Shown one piece after another: positions 1 to 14,000 of a stretch of 64,000 bases of DNA. Source of the stretch: Sphaerolaimus hirsutus (taxonomy: Eukaryota > Nematoda > Chromadorea > Monhysterida > Sphaerolaimidae); assembly GCA_964036195.1 (NCBI GenBank), contig OZ038450.1, positions 9,984,701-10,048,700 of the forward strand. The letters are read 5' to 3'. Both the position numbers and the translations under genes were made by a program. The number at the start of each line of letters is the position of its first letter. The first letter of the stretch is position 1. Under the pieces are notes generated by a model. It did no database searches. It was given only the letters and a program-made list of their open reading frames with translations, and was not told where the DNA came from.

Positions 1-2730
1 TTGTTCAGGGCGTGCAAACTGTCTTGTATTTAGTGTGTTTGCACACTTTAAAAACGTTTTCTACCCATTTATGTTACCATCACATGATAAAATAATATAT
101 ATATTACAATCCACACAAGATCTGTGCCGTAATTGCACTGTGACAAAATGACAATCTCGCGCTTGAAACAGGACCCATGGGAGGATTGCCTTCGCCTGCT
201 TAAGTCATCAGCTTTCCATGTTTCGCGCTCGCGATGCTGCGACAAGGTCGAGGCCGCGCGCGGCAAACCTGCCACTGATTTGTTTTTGAAGCTGCCGCTT
301 CTCCAATTAACATTACACGCGGTACATAAATACGACATCCCACTGCTTGCCAACCGCCTTTCCCGGGACACTGCACTGTTTCAGTTCAGTGTTACTGACA
401 CTCGATGTTTGTTGCTTTATGCGTATTACCTGCCTAAGCTTATGCCTTGAGATGTGTCTGCTTTTCTTTTTCACGCTGCGCAGCTTTCAGCGGCGCTTTT
501 AGCTTTCTCGGCGATCGCGCGTTTTACGTGTGCTAATTGACTTGATGCCCGCCTTTCTTTGCACCTGATATGCTAATTTGGCCGATTGTTTTTCGATACG
601 CGTTAGTAAAATACGTATACGAATGTGCTATCTTTTCCTAATGCATTGCCGTGCGTAAGATCGCAGAATGTGTAATGGTGGAAATAATCGCTAAAAAGAC
701 AAGAGCGGCTTGGAAACATAGCGAAACATTTTCGCACACTTTTAGTTTACGGCTTCCCCGTAAGGTCCATCAAATCTGCGCGTGATTATCCATGTGCACG
801 TACCGTAACCAATGCTCTCAATAACAGTACTGATTGATCTTCGCCAGCGGCCGGGGCGGCTGCGCGAAATGATTGCGGCCCGAAATGAAGTAAAGTACAG
901 TTCCGCTCGGTGCCAGTCTGCGGCGACGGCCGGTCGATCTGCCGCATAACCTGCGCCCATCCAAATGCCGCTGCACATGCACCTTAGCTCAGCGACGCAA
1001 AATCGTGCCGGGTTTGCATGAGCATGATTTTTGTTGCTGTTTTCCTGCATGTGCCCATGCGTGTTCAACGCAGACGCATGCTTTATCAGGAGTAGAAAGT
1101 GCGTGATTCCACGCCCGACGCGCTGTTGATTGCACAATAGGCGGCATGGATGTAAACACTACTCGAACCTAAACCGTCTGCCGCATTGTACTGTACATCT
1201 AACGGTGTACGAGCTGTGCCAAATTCGACCGCGCCGCGTCCAAATGGGCAGCTTGGGGCGCGGGTCGCGCCCACCGCCGACCTCGCCGTCGCGTCGCTGC
1301 AGCGGCGGCGCTGCGCAGTCTCCAGCTACCGGTCCACGATTATCCCGCAATTATCCCATCCCATCCCGGGTCGCGTCGCCGCCCAGGTGCACTTTACAGC
1401 GGGCGGACGCATGCGCGCGCAAGTGTCCTTTCCGGTCCGGCTACAATGCGGCGCGCAATCAAGTTGACAGCCGTCGACGCAATCCTTGCTGTCCGCGTGC
1501 TAAGCGGACCGTGGCCAAAGGCCGTTGCTCCGGCAGTCGTTACGGCCGCACTGATTGTCGCGCTGGCGCGCCCGCTGCGGCCGCATCAACGCTCTACCGT
1601 ACTGTGGCCAGGCCGATCTTGCAGTTCGCTTGTCTGCTGCGCGACGAGCTCGCCGCAGTGTAATAATCTACTGATTGTGTGCGCATGTTTATTTACTTGC
1701 GCATGTCCTTCGACAAGAGCGGAGACTTGTTTTTGTCGATGGCTCATGCCGCGGCGGCGCCGAGTCAGCGCGTTGTAAAGCCGCGCTTTCATGCACATAT
1801 CAGGCCGCAAGCATGAGATAATGTTCGGTTGCTTTGCTGACGCATCGTTTTACAACGTCCTTTCGACCCGATAGCCGTGCGTCTAGCGGCGCGCAGATTC
1901 GCATGCAAGCGACGTAAATATATACCTACCTGCGGAGATTTTCGTCAGCTCATTGTGTGATAACCTGTCATTGCTGCCTTTGCTGCGAATCGACTCTGAG
2001 CAAACCGGCGACGCGCTTAGAAAAGAAAACGCTTTTGAAAGCGAAAATTCGCCCTTTCGTTGCGTCGTTGCGCACGAGCGCGCTATTCCTCAGGGAGCTA
2101 ACCTAAATCTGCGACGGCGTGTGTTGCAAATCAAAAGTGAAAACTGAAACGCGAGGTGTATGATTTGTCGGCGGCAACGGATGCCCCATTGTTGACGCGC
2201 GAACGGCCTGAAACCGACCGGGCGTCACATGCAGCCAGTGCGTGAATCACTGCGACCTGGTGCTCTTGGCGCCGCGTTCACCTGGTCGCGTGCCGCCTAT
2301 TAAAATCGCTTTTTCTGTGCACAACGTTATTGCTGTCATTTCCGTTTCGGGGCCAATTTCTAGTGTTGTACTTTTATGTGCACATGCATATTTGTGAATG
2401 GACTGGATCAACTTTGTCTGGTTCAGAGCGCGACTATCCCGCTGATCTAAATAGTGTCGCGCTAATACTAGTTGTAATGCATTTGTGAATATCATCACAT
2501 GCAAATATTTACTAAAATAGTTAATATTCAGGTAGTCACGCTGATTTTGCGCTCTCAACATGGGCATTCCATGAAACCTTCAACCGAATTTCCAATTTTC
2601 GCATCAGACACTATCAGGCTGCAATCAAAAGTAAGCTGTAAGCCGAAAATTCCGCCCACCGTACAGGCAGGGGCGTGGGAACGGTGCGCCGGTGCGTGAT
2701 CACCGCGATTCACCCCCACCGCGGCAGAGG

Positions 2731-3249
2731 CAGGGTTGTTAAAAGTACCGAACTTTTTCAAAGTACCTATACGTAAACATAAAGTATTTATTTTTTATAC
2801 ACTCCGAGTACAGCAGTTTTTTATTTTTACTCATGAGTGAATATGAGTAAAATAACTTTTACCCAGAAAACGTAAAAGTGAGTATTTTTGAGAAATTTTG
2901 CCCACTGTTTCATTGAAAATCACTTATTTTCATATTTTTTGCCCATTTTCACTTCGAATTCGCGTTTTTTTTTGTTTACCTACATTATATTATTGTATAG
3001 GGTTGTATATTACAGACCCATTTTTGGCTTCTTTATTTTTAGATTTTTTCACCCTTTTTCTCCCTTCCATGCCTTGAAAAACTATACAAACACCAATCAG
3101 AAATACGTTTTCTGTACTCGAGTACTTTCAAAAAGTATATGTAAAAGCGAGTACAGGAACTTTTTCTTGAGTATTTATGTAAACGTATTCACTCTGTACT
3201 TGAGTATACGTATTTATAGAGTAAAAGTAAATACGTTTTAACAATTATG
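2731..3249. repeat. hAT-like MITE, family A (copy 1)
   Basis: The left end is CAGGGTTGTTAAAAGTAC and the right end is TTTTAACAATTATG. The flanks GGCAGAGG and GGCAGAAG form an 8-bp target duplication with one mismatch. The interior is AT-rich and repeats ACGTAAA/GAGTA motifs. Three more copies are at 5542, 31735 and 47676. There is no coding capacity. Confidence 0.75.
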
Positions 3250-5541
3250 GGCAGAAGATGATGCGTGGGCGCGACACAATTTCGGTGGTGCGCCACGCAC
3301 AGAGATGAGACACGGCGGCGGCGCTAACAAACTGTTTACACGGCCGGTATTTCAAAGTACACAACAATGAAGAGGAATCAATCGATCGCGGTTTGCCCAC
3401 CGGAAGCCGCCTTGTAATCACGCGAGGCATGCGACGCGCGACAACAATGCATGGAACGGGGCGGCTGCTGGTCGCCCGGCCCCGCGGTGCACTTTGCACC
3501 GGCCAGAGTCACTTTGCACTACCTTGTTGCACGTGTTCCAGCGATGCTCCGGCAGCAATTGACTCCAATCAATGGGGGCAGTCAGGCAGTCGGTCAACTG
3601 CCCTGTAATTGGCCGCTTTACCGCCGCCCCTTTGCAAGGCGCGCGCGCGTGTCTTCGCAGTCAAATCCCCCGGCCGCATAAGGCAGCGGTGCGTCTAATT
3701 GAGTGAGGCGGATTTCGAATGGCTGTTTTGTTTGGTCGGTTTGTTTGACCAGTGGTCACTCAAGGTGCGCCCAGAGTGCAACAGATCGGTTGGCTGCAGG
3801 TGCGAACAGCGCACAGCTGCCGCCCTGTCTGCGCCATTTGCAGGGTGACTGTGGCGTTGTGACAGAGTTGTGCCGCTGGCTACTTACTTTTGTTGTTGTT
3901 GTTTATGTTGTTATTTAATTTCTAGGTATTTTGTGTAGGATTATTTTGCGTTTGTTTGCAATATTCCGGCAAATAATGTAACTTTCTCTTTTAATGTGCT
4001 CATGAAAACGGCTCGCTTTTTATATGACTTTGTCACCGTGTGTCCAGCCAGTGAACCACCTGTAACATTCAACTGACACTTGCCTATTTGCATGTTCGGC
4101 CGCAGGTGTGCCGCAGTTTACTTTTACAAAATTGATGATCCTTAGACAAATTGAAATTCTGCAGCAACATTGTGCTCCAATTTTGGGTGTGCACACATTG
4201 ATTATGTAAATTTTGTAGTCTAGAGGATGTGTTTCTGAAGTCTGATTGACGCTGTCATAGTCGTTTTGAATTCACCTTTAGTATTTACCTATATTCATTT
4301 TCCTAATATTTACGATTGTCGGCGAGTTATTCTCGTAGAAGAGTGCAATACTTTCCGTCCAATCCTTCATGGCCGCTCATTTTTTGTTTTCATTTCGTGT
4401 TTTTTTTTACCTGCCGCCTTATCAAAGCGCGTCGCTTGACACGGCCACACCTTGAATGCTCTTTCGTCTGGCATTTGCATGCAAATATCCAAGTGGCATC
4501 CGAAATAATAAACTCTGGAGAAAATGTTATGAGCGGGGCGCCGGCGCTCATGCGGCCTTTTGTTTGCGTCTGCGTCGCTGCGCCTGATAAAATATGCGTG
4601 TGGGAACTGGCAGTGCCCAGTGTTTTGAAACATCTTTTTTGTTATTTTACGAGTGAAGTGAGATGGATTTCACGAGTCACTTGGTGCGACAATGTTGATT
4701 TGCTGCGCTGCACAATGTGCAACTGTGGCCGGCCGCGCATGTGACTTTCCCACGGACGTAAAGCGGCGACAAACTGCATCGCGGTCGTCCTCGTGGAAAT
4801 TAGCAACGCAATGATGACTTTTGATGGTCCAAGGCAATTATTGCGTTCTACTTATCGCATTGGACAGCGCTGAATGGCTTCCGTTATCTGCCGGTGGGCG
4901 CGCATGCGCAAAAATTAGCGCCCATTGCTCGATTTTCGAGTTTCATGCGTGTTATACACTCTTCATGCGGTTTCATGCAACTGCTCAATCCCAAACCGGT
5001 TTGTCTTGTAGTTTTTATTGTGCATATGAATACCTGCATTGGCTTATGGTTGCCTTTATGGCCTAAATAATGTCTAGCACATGATTTTTGTACCGTTCAT
5101 TTGTAATTCTGTGACTAGATTTTAGACTAAATTTTCTGCGAGTGAAGCTCACCAACCGACAAACAATTTCGACATTAATCCAATTTGGTCCCACTGGATC
5201 CGTTTTTAACAACCAGAAAAGTTGCACGACGAAATGCATATTGGTTTCGTGCACTTCATATTTCGAATGTTTACAATATCACCCGACATGACTTGAGTGA
5301 TTGACGGCGTCTGTCTATAAAACATAACAAAGGCACCATCGCACCTTTGCCCATATTGAATTTCACCAAGGGGGACATTTGATTAAACGATCCCAGGTTC
5401 TACTTTGGCGGAAAAGTGCAAAATCATTATTGGAGACCTGTGCCTATGATCCACATTCACTACTTTAACCTATACCATTCAGCTTTGATCACACTTGTCA
5501 AATAGCTACCACCCATTCACCCGATACCGGAGACACTGTTG

Positions 5542-5990
5542 CAGAGTTGTGAAAAGTACTGAACTTTTTTGAAAGTAAACGTAAACGTAAAGTATTTATT
5601 GTATACTCACTGCAGAAAACGAAAAGTATATTTTTTACTTTTACTCATGTATAAACGTGTGTAAATTACTTTTATTGCCTAAAAGTGGGTATTTTCGATA
5701 AATTTTGCCCCAATTTTCGCTCGAAATGACAGATTTCCAAACTTTTTCCCCCTCAAATTCACTAGTTGGTTTGTTTTTGCCCATTTTTAAAAGCTGTTTT
5801 GTATATTTTTATTTCTTTTTAGCTTTTTTCTCTTTATGTATTGAAAAAGCCAATATAAAAGCCTATCTGAAATACGCTTTCTGTACACGCGTTCAAAAAG
5901 TACGCGAGTAAGTGAGTATTGGTATTTTTTGCAGCAGTACTCGAGTATATGTATTTATCGAGTAAACGTAAATACGTTTTAACAACTATG
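5542..5990. repeat. hAT-like MITE, family A (copy 2)
   Basis: Ends are CAGAGTTGTGAAAAGTACTG and TTTTAACAACTATG. The flanks CACTGTTG/CACAGCTG match at 6 of 8 positions, as expected for an old insertion. The interior matches copy 1. Confidence 0.7.
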
Positions 5991-6472
5991 CACAGCTGCG
6001 GCCGGGGCTCCGCGCGCAATCCTATCGCGTTTCAAAACAGCGTGTTTCTGTTGAGAGCGCTGTCAGAATCGGATCTGGCGTCGGTCGCGCCCGCAATAGG
6101 ATACAACCTTAGGTGCAGTAATATACAAAGGTGCATTTATTATTGGATTCCGCGCTGGGTCTATCTTATTACGTTTACAATAAACCTGCGTGGGCCACGG
6201 CGATCTGCGGTTTGTGCTGCCCGGCCGCCCGCCGCCTGCGAACAAGCGTAATCAAGAAATTGTTTACAACCGCTGGAACAACCTTTCTGCGGCACGCTGC
6301 CTGATTTACAAGCGACCACATTTTCTGATGCTTGTCCTATAATTTGCGCCAGTCAAAGTTCAAATATTTAGGCCAGTGCTCGTTGCTGTGTCAGAAATGA
6401 AAACACAGCAATATTTACCGATTTTTTAAACCATTTTCATTCCTTACTCAAGTACATATTTAGATTATTACA

Positions 6473-6650
6473 TACCGTATTTTCTCCAATAAGACCCCCT
6501 TGAATAATCCCCTCCCTTGAATCACTCCCCCTGTTGGCCGATTGAAGAAAAAATACCCCCCAGAATAAATGCTCCCCTTGAATAACTCACCCCTCAAAAG
6601 CTATGACGAAAAAAGAACATCCCTAGGTTCTTATTCGAGGATATACGGTA
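6473..6650. repeat. MITE with CCGTATTT termini
   Basis: Inverted ends TACCGTATTTTCTCCAAT and CGAGGATATACGGTA enclose runs of C-rich CCCCTTGAATAA motifs. The same family recurs near 12052, 15327, 19108, 24584, 26797, 35227 and 55155. Confidence 0.65.
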
Positions 6651-8000
6651 TTTATCAGATGTTTTGTTTGTGCGTGTAGACCATGATATTATTATTGGTG
6701 GAATGCTTGTAAATATATCTAATAGATATTTTGATAGAAAAAACGGGTTCAAGTGTGCTGGGACGTGTGGCGCTCGTGCGGCCAGTAGGCGCCGCCCACC
6801 GCTGAATCTCATGCATGACACCATTGTGGAGTCCATGAAACGCAACCGTGTCAGTATAACATCCATGTCAATAATTCATGTGATGTGTGTCGCTAAATGT
6901 AAATCACAGTGTAAAACTAGTCTATCATTACTTCATCCATGCATTTCACCAGATTAGTGTGTCATTTTGCGAATGTGTCTAAATCAATGCACGCATATGC
7001 CGCTATGCGCTATACTTTTACATCTCGTTGTTCTGTCATATTCTTTTGTTTCCTCGAAAATCCCTAACCTGTTCACAAATTACATTAGCAAGCAATATGC
7101 GCCAGGATGTATTGCTGACAGAGTTGTCTGATGGTATATATAGATAGGTATCAGATAGGTATATTCATTCCACCAGCGCGCAAGCCATGGAGTCGTTCCA
7201 ACCGCACACTTGTGCGACAGCATGCAGCCTCTTCCGGCCTAGCGGTGCCCCCCGCACAAACACGACATGTCTTGCCTTTGCCCGCGAATGGGCGTGGCGC
7301 CCCGCCGCGCAGACCAATCGGCAGCCTGTGCCGCCGCTCTAAATTGCCCCAGCTGCAAAGGTGCACTTGAAGCCGCGCCGCAGCTGTTGAGGAAGCAGCA
7401 TATTTCCGTTACATTTCGTCGTCAAAGTGTGTGGGACTCTGGGACTACTCCTTAGCAAGCTCTTATATTTGGTTACGGTAATTGTGTATCAACTTATGTA
7501 TTTGGTTACTTGATGCAGTTCATGTTGATTGGAATTATTTTTTTGTGCGAAAGTGCCCGTCGATCGAACTCTGCCCATGCAGCGCTGCATTTACGTGCCG
7601 GCTCCAAAAAGACTAGTACCTTTAAAATGAAAATCAACATTTTCGCCAATGTGCTCATTTATACAAAAGAAACCTAAATAGATTTGATCCCGTGATAAAT
7701 AGGGCGCGTGAGCAAACAGTCAAGTGGAAAATGAATAGAGCAAGGTGAAACCGGCCCGGGAAGTAGCTTCGCGTTGAGATGAATAGCTTAGATGCAGCTC
7801 ATTTGACTGTTGACTTAGGCGGCGGCCCGCAAGGGCGACCATTGTGCCTTGCGCAGGCGGGTATTATCGCGCCGCGGCCGTTTGCCCAGCTGCGGGCGCG
7901 CGGCCGCCCCAGCTTCTCGCTTCGCCCGCTCATAATCTTCTCAGCGAATACACTTTCAAAACGGCCATTCAATTCGCTCCGCAGGACGAATTCCTATCAC

Positions 8001-8010
8001 CTATAAATAT
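8001..8010 (+). promoter_or_regulatory. TATA-like motif before prospero
   Basis: CTATAAATAT lies about 30 bases before the prospero ATG at 8040. If used, the 5' UTR would be only a few bases long, so this may be chance or may serve one of several promoters. Confidence 0.25.
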
Positions 8011-8039
8011 ACCACTGAATAACCTACCGGCGATCGGGA

Positions 8040-11000
8040 ATGATGGCCACCGCGGCGGCGCACAGCAGCATGGACGGGCAGCAGCAGCAGCAGCAGCAAC
8101 AACAACTACACAGCACGTGGCTGCGGCTGCAGTCGGCCATGGGGCCGGCGCCGGTGGTCGCCGACGAGTCCGGCTCGGTCAAGTGCAACAGCGCGCCGGT
8201 CGACCTGACCGACAAGCCCGTCAAGCAGGAGTCTGGCGCTGTTGTTGAGCGTGTCGACCGCGCCGACGTGCTCAACAATAATGATGTCAATGTGGGCGAT
8301 GGTGTGAAAGAGAATGTTCACGGTTTGTTGCTTTTGGATTTTTTAAGGCACTATGGTTTTGTATTTGTGTGCGTGTTTCATTAGCGGTCGATGGTAACGT
8401 TTTAAATGAGTTTCGTTTCAGAAGCTGACCTGATGGCCATTGGCAAGCAGCAATGTGAGAGCCCGTTGTCGGAACATGGCTCTGGTTCTGCTACAAGTGG
8501 CTCTCCGAAATCAAAACGCAAACAGTACCAACCGCAGCAAATTGATCAAACCCAGCCACAGGATCCTGTCGAAGAAAATAGTGAAAATGGTCAGTTTTTG
8601 TTGTGCTGCGTTTAATTTACCTGGTGCTAATTATCGTTATTTTGTCAACAATTAATGTTTTCATACAGTCGTAGACAACGAGCTGAAGGATGATGAACCG
8701 GCAGCCAAAGTTCCGCGCACTGAATCAGCCGACACAAATATAACCACATCCAATGATACATCTGCGAACGGAGGCGGCAACAATTCGGCAGAGACGGTGC
8801 AAACGCGACTGCAGGAGATCCTTGAAGCGCAGCAGCGAGTTTACATGGCTTACTTGTTGCGCGCAGGGCAACATCAACAGCACAAACTGGCGCACCAGCA
8901 TAACAGCCAATTGCAATTGGTTGGTTTGAAGAGAGCAGTTCATTTGAAAACATCACTCATTTAGTCTATCTACGTCATTTCAAAATACGCGTCTCACTCA
9001 CACAGGCTCGCGACACGAGCGCTGGACATCACGGACCGCAACTATCCGCCGGAGCACAGCCACAGCTCACACCGACCGGCGTCGGGCAGGTAGCTCTGTG
9101 CTCGCCCACGGTGACCCAGCAGTCGGCGCTGCAGCATACGCCGCCCTCGCTGCTGACCACAACTGCCGCAGCGGCGGACAGTCGGCCGCAGACCCAGACC
9201 AAAGTGGTCCCGCTGCAGCCGTCGCCCAAGGAGATCGCCGGCCTACGCGACACGGTCAAAGCGCAACTGCTGAGCACCGTGTCCGCCCAGGTAGACAAAC
9301 TCTTCGAGGAGTACAGCAGGCAGGCGGAGGCGCGCTTCTCGCAGCAACAGAGTCACATGCGCGCGTACCTGGAGCAGCAGGTGATGCAGCAGGCGCTCGT
9401 GCAACACGCCGCTGCCGCCTCATCGGCCGCGACGACAAACAGTACTGCGGGAGCGGCAGCGCAGTTCAACACGCTCGCGGCCACCCGCTACCCGTTCTAC
9501 GCCATGGCGCACAACGCCGCCGCCGCCGCGGGCTATGCTCAAGCTTCACCTGGCAGCATCTTCCCTCATGTCTGTCATACTACATAAAATACCATTATGA
9601 GATTGTAAAATTTCGATTCCATCATAGTCACGCTCGTTTCTCGTTTACAGACCACACTGCAGCACTATTTGTCTGCGCTAACGAATGCGGGCCACCAGCA
9701 TCAACAACAGCAGCACAACATTGGCGCCAAGCTCATGCAGCAGCACCACGGCTCTAATGGCGCCATTCCACCCACTGCATTGTTTGCAGGTTCGAGTGAA
9801 CACTTGGTGCTAGTCCCAGTCCTTGTAAAATGCAAATCGTCAAAAGTCATGGGAAGTGCCCTGCAAAATCGTAACCGATTCGTAACCAAAATCGTAACGT
9901 TTCCATGACTTCGACACTTCGCATGACATTTGACATTTTACAGGGTTTGGGACTGCCCCCTGGCACAGTAGAATGACATTATCTGTGAAGAATTTTGCTG
10001 AACAAACACATGTGCTTTTGCAGGCTCTGCCGTGCTGCGCGATGCAGCAGCTGCCGCAGCCACCGGCGGCTCACCGAGTTCACCGTTCGGCAACGCGTTC
10101 CGCAAGAAGCGCAGCAAGGTGACCGACACGAGACTGAACAAGGCGCCCGCGTGCCGCGACGACGGCGTGTGCAGGAACTCGCCGTCGAACAACGGCAACA
10201 TGCCCTCTGCCGCCGCCACACCTAGTAAGCATCTTTCCTTACTGATATATATTTTTGAAATATTAAGTAAGAAAATAAATAAAAACTCATATTTATTTAA
10301 ATTTTCTCCTGTTTTTTTTTTCTCAGAGAGATTTAATTATACTTTATTAATGTGAAGAGAATATAAAAACGTATCTCATTTATTTATATTTATTTTTTCC
10401 ACATTATCTGTAAGAAAGATTTATTTAGGTATATTTTATTTTTGAGCGATTATATGAGATAATATTGAATCATAAATATTTCCCGAAAATCAACTACCGG
10501 TATTTTTGGAACGCTTGTCGAAAAAATCATTGTAACTTTACATCCCCTTGAAAATTCGTTTCCATCAACTTTTCAGGCTACGTCGGTGCCCCGACCATGG
10601 TGGGGCAGCAACTTTTTGGCATGAAAACTTCGTCCAGCCCCACGGCGCAGTCCGACGACCAAGCCGACGACATGTGCGACGAGGGCATCGACGCCGACGG
10701 AAACAGCACCGGCATCACGTTGGTTCATGTTTTTACAGAAAAATTCTTAAAATTCCAAGTCAAGTCGTCACATGAAGTATACTGGACAGAGGTAACGCTA
10801 CACAATTTATGATACCATAATTTGATGAATAGGGTCACGTTATAAGTGCTGGACAAAATGAACCAAAAGTGCGAGCAATATCATACGTATGATGACATTT
10901 TTTATGTCTGTTCGTTTATTCAGATGAAATATGGGTGATTTCATTGTGAGGTGTGCTATCGGTAGACTATATTTATTTCCCTGTCACCGTTTTCAGCAGC

Positions 11001-14000
11001 ACGCTGTCGCCGGTGCACTTGCGCAAGGCCAAACTGATGTTCTTCTACGTGCGCTACCCCAGCTCCAGCGTGATCAAGTCCTACTTCCCGGACATCCGCT
11101 TCAACAAGAACAACACCGCCCAGCTGGTCAAGTGGTTCTCCAATTTCAGGTTAATTTCGATTTTCAAACGTTTCCCAACTTTGCGAGCCTTTCGGGCGAA
11201 ACTAAAGTGTGCAAACAACGCGAGCAAATAGGAAGTGTCCGCGTCCAAGTGAACGCGTTGGTCGTAGTTGATTAGTTCAAGAAGTGCGTCAAGAACTGCA
11301 GCCGCGCCGGGGGGGGGGCGTCCCAAAGGACCTTCGCGGGTCATCCGCGGGCCGCATTAGCCCATCGGCCCTAATTGAGTCGGCGCCCTGCGCCGTTTTT
11401 CCACCTCGCCCCGTCTTTGCGTGACCGCAATTGTGTCGCGCGGTGCAATGCAATCCGGCGCTGGGCGCGGGTCGTAAAACTACGCCGCCCCGGAATGGGT
11501 CGCTTCGTTCGTAAAAGGAATTGCCACCGCCGCCTGCACGCTTATTATACGTGGGCGCCGCCGCCGCTGCCAAATTGGAAGCAAATGCTCCGTTTATAGC
11601 GCGGTGCGATGTTTCCAATGCATTTACGTTGCAATGCACTCACGCTATGGCTACTGGCTATCTTAGAGGTGTATAGCGCCATTTATCCTGAATAGATTCC
11701 ATATGATGTAACAATTGACTCAATGAGCGTCTAGTCAAACAGCGAATGGTACATTCATTCAGCCGTGAAAGCTTGAAGGCACCTGCACAAAGCGGCACAC
11801 TGCCTTGGACGGCTAAATTGCGTTGATAAATGGGAGGCCCGCGAAAATTGCTTTTAAAGCTCGAAGAGAAGGCCTCGTGTGCCTCGTGTCTTTTGGGAGG
11901 CAGGCGGCCGGATGCCGCCGTCACAGTTGCGCATTTCACAGCTACTGCAGCAGTGGCGGCTGGCTTGAAGCTGATGCTTCAGCTACATGTAGATGTCCAC
12001 GAGTAAATAGAAGTTAAGTAAAGATGTGAATAATGTAAGGATGTAAATAAATACCGTATTTCCTCGAATTTATTTCAACTTGAATTATCCCCCCCCCCTC
12101 GAAATACCCCAGGTCTGAGTGAGCTAAGAAAAAATAACCCCCTCAAAATTTGCTGGCGAAATAATAAACCCCCCGGGTGTTTCAAGGAAATATTTTACGA
12201 AAACGGTAGAATATTTTGTTGTCACATCGCACAGAATAAAGTGTGCGTTCTCAAAAACAATTCGCTCATGTAACATGCGTACACGCGCTTTTGTATCGAC
12301 CGACGTCTGGTTGCCGGGGACGTGCCGCTTCCGTCCGCTTTCGGCGGTCATCACGGACGGGGCCATTGTCGCCGCGGTGCAGCCCGGTGCTCAGCTGCAC
12401 GGCGCGCCTTAGATCAATTAACGGAATTGCCGGCTACAGCGGCCGGCGGCAGTCGTCGGGGAGACGGCGGCGTGTCCAGCCGCCGCCCGTTTTATGTGTT
12501 TGCCCAAACTAATGGAGCCGGCGGTCGCAAGATTGTCCCGCGGCGGCTTCCAGGCGTAATTGAATTGCGCCAACTTGCCGGCCGGGCCGGTCGCAAAAGA
12601 TGATTGCCAGCGGAGCCGGGGGCGGCGCGAATGGCCCCACTCGCAGTTACTGTAAGCAGTCCTTCACGCGCGCCCGGCCGAGGGCAATCACGGCGCGCAA
12701 ACTAATGAAGCATGGCCGGGCGAGAACCGGCTGACACGAAGTAAACGCGGTCGCATGTGCTCAACATCTAAAGTAGTTTTACTACGGCGCCTCGCCTTTG
12801 TCGCATCGGCGCGCCGCCGCGCCGCCCGACGCGGTATTAGATTGCAATTTTACGGCCGCGCAGTGCGTCACATGCTTTTCTATTAGGTCGAGCACATGGA
12901 GATGTAACGCGCATGGGCGAGCGGCGCGCGCCCGCGAGAAGATACAAGATACGTCCGACCGCGAGGGGCCCGAACTCTTGTTTGTCCTCCAAACAGTGAT
13001 CGTATTGCGCCTAAAGAGGATTTAAATTGATCTATTCTGCCGCCACCTCCATCCGTGCACGCGCATTCAGCGACGTGACGGTGACAATGTTCTCAAATGT
13101 TATGTTTCCGAGTTGTGTTTCCGCTGGACCTCCATGAAGGAAGCTCGTCATCTCAAATTCGATTTCGTCCGTGCCCTCGCTGTACAAACATTCCGTCTAC
13201 GGCAGCACATCGGTGCAAATAAGTCGAATAGCTGGCAGCCGCTACGGTAATGCCAAGTGCCTTCTTGAAGACAAACACAAGGCGGCAGGTTACTGTAGCC
13301 TAACGGCAGTTTGGGAGACGCGCGCACACCTGTGGCGCGTGTTCAGCGTCGCATCATGCGCCAAGGCTCACTTATTGTCGCGGCGCGACGACTCGACCCG
13401 GCTGTCCCAATTCACTTCGCCCATTCGGTCACGCTCGGCGCCCAATGTCGCGGCTGGCCGATTTCGCGCTGGCCGGAAGTAATGCGGCCGCGTGATGCGC
13501 CTAATGAGCCCCGTTTCACACGCGCGCGGCATTGTCAATTATTTTGGCGCCCACGCGCGTCCCAACTTGCAATTCGCTGTTTGTCCTAAGTGACTACCTG
13601 CGCAACGGAGATAATCACATGCATTGTGCCATCTGAATGGATGTTTATCACATGCGCGATCAGTGGGGTGCATCATCTTTTGTTTGTCGCCCAGCGGTGG
13701 CCGCCGCTGATTCATGGCGCCCGTTTTCAAGGTTGTGCTCATGCGTTCATTATGTTCATTGGAACGATGAACCGCAAACGGGCGCAAGCATATTTGCTTT
13801 GCACGGTCGCCTCACCTTGGCAATAATACTGGGCGCATTAGATTATTTGGCATGCGACCGTTGGGCCGGGGGCTGGCAATCTGTTGCACCGCGCCGCGCG
13901 CCGGTCCAGCCCACAGGTCGGACGACTTGAGGCGCCGGCGCCATATGCCGCAGCGCCGGTGTCTCATGCGGCGGCGAACCTTGAAGCTGCGAGCGGCCGG

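Larger units (their letters stand above)
1..8039. other. Intergenic DNA upstream of prospero
   Basis: No reading frame here looks like a coding exon. The stretch holds two copies of a hAT-like MITE (2731-3249, 5542-5990) and one element with CCGTATTT ends (6473-6650). GC-rich islands lie around 1190-1640, 3390-3680, 7180-7400 and 7800-7940 and could be promoter or enhancer DNA of prospero, which usually has long regulatory flanks. That role is inference only. Confidence 0.6.

Noticed and set aside
1130..1663. GC-rich 177-residue open frame
   Set aside because: Overlapping long frames on both strands in a GC-rich island; Arg/Pro/Ala composition without a domain. This is typical of stop-poor GC-rich DNA.
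9790..10023. Prospero intron 5 as a third exact introner
   Set aside because: Using the element's own ends would place TAG in frame right after the joint. The phase-correct donor (9790) and acceptor (10023) lie outside the element.
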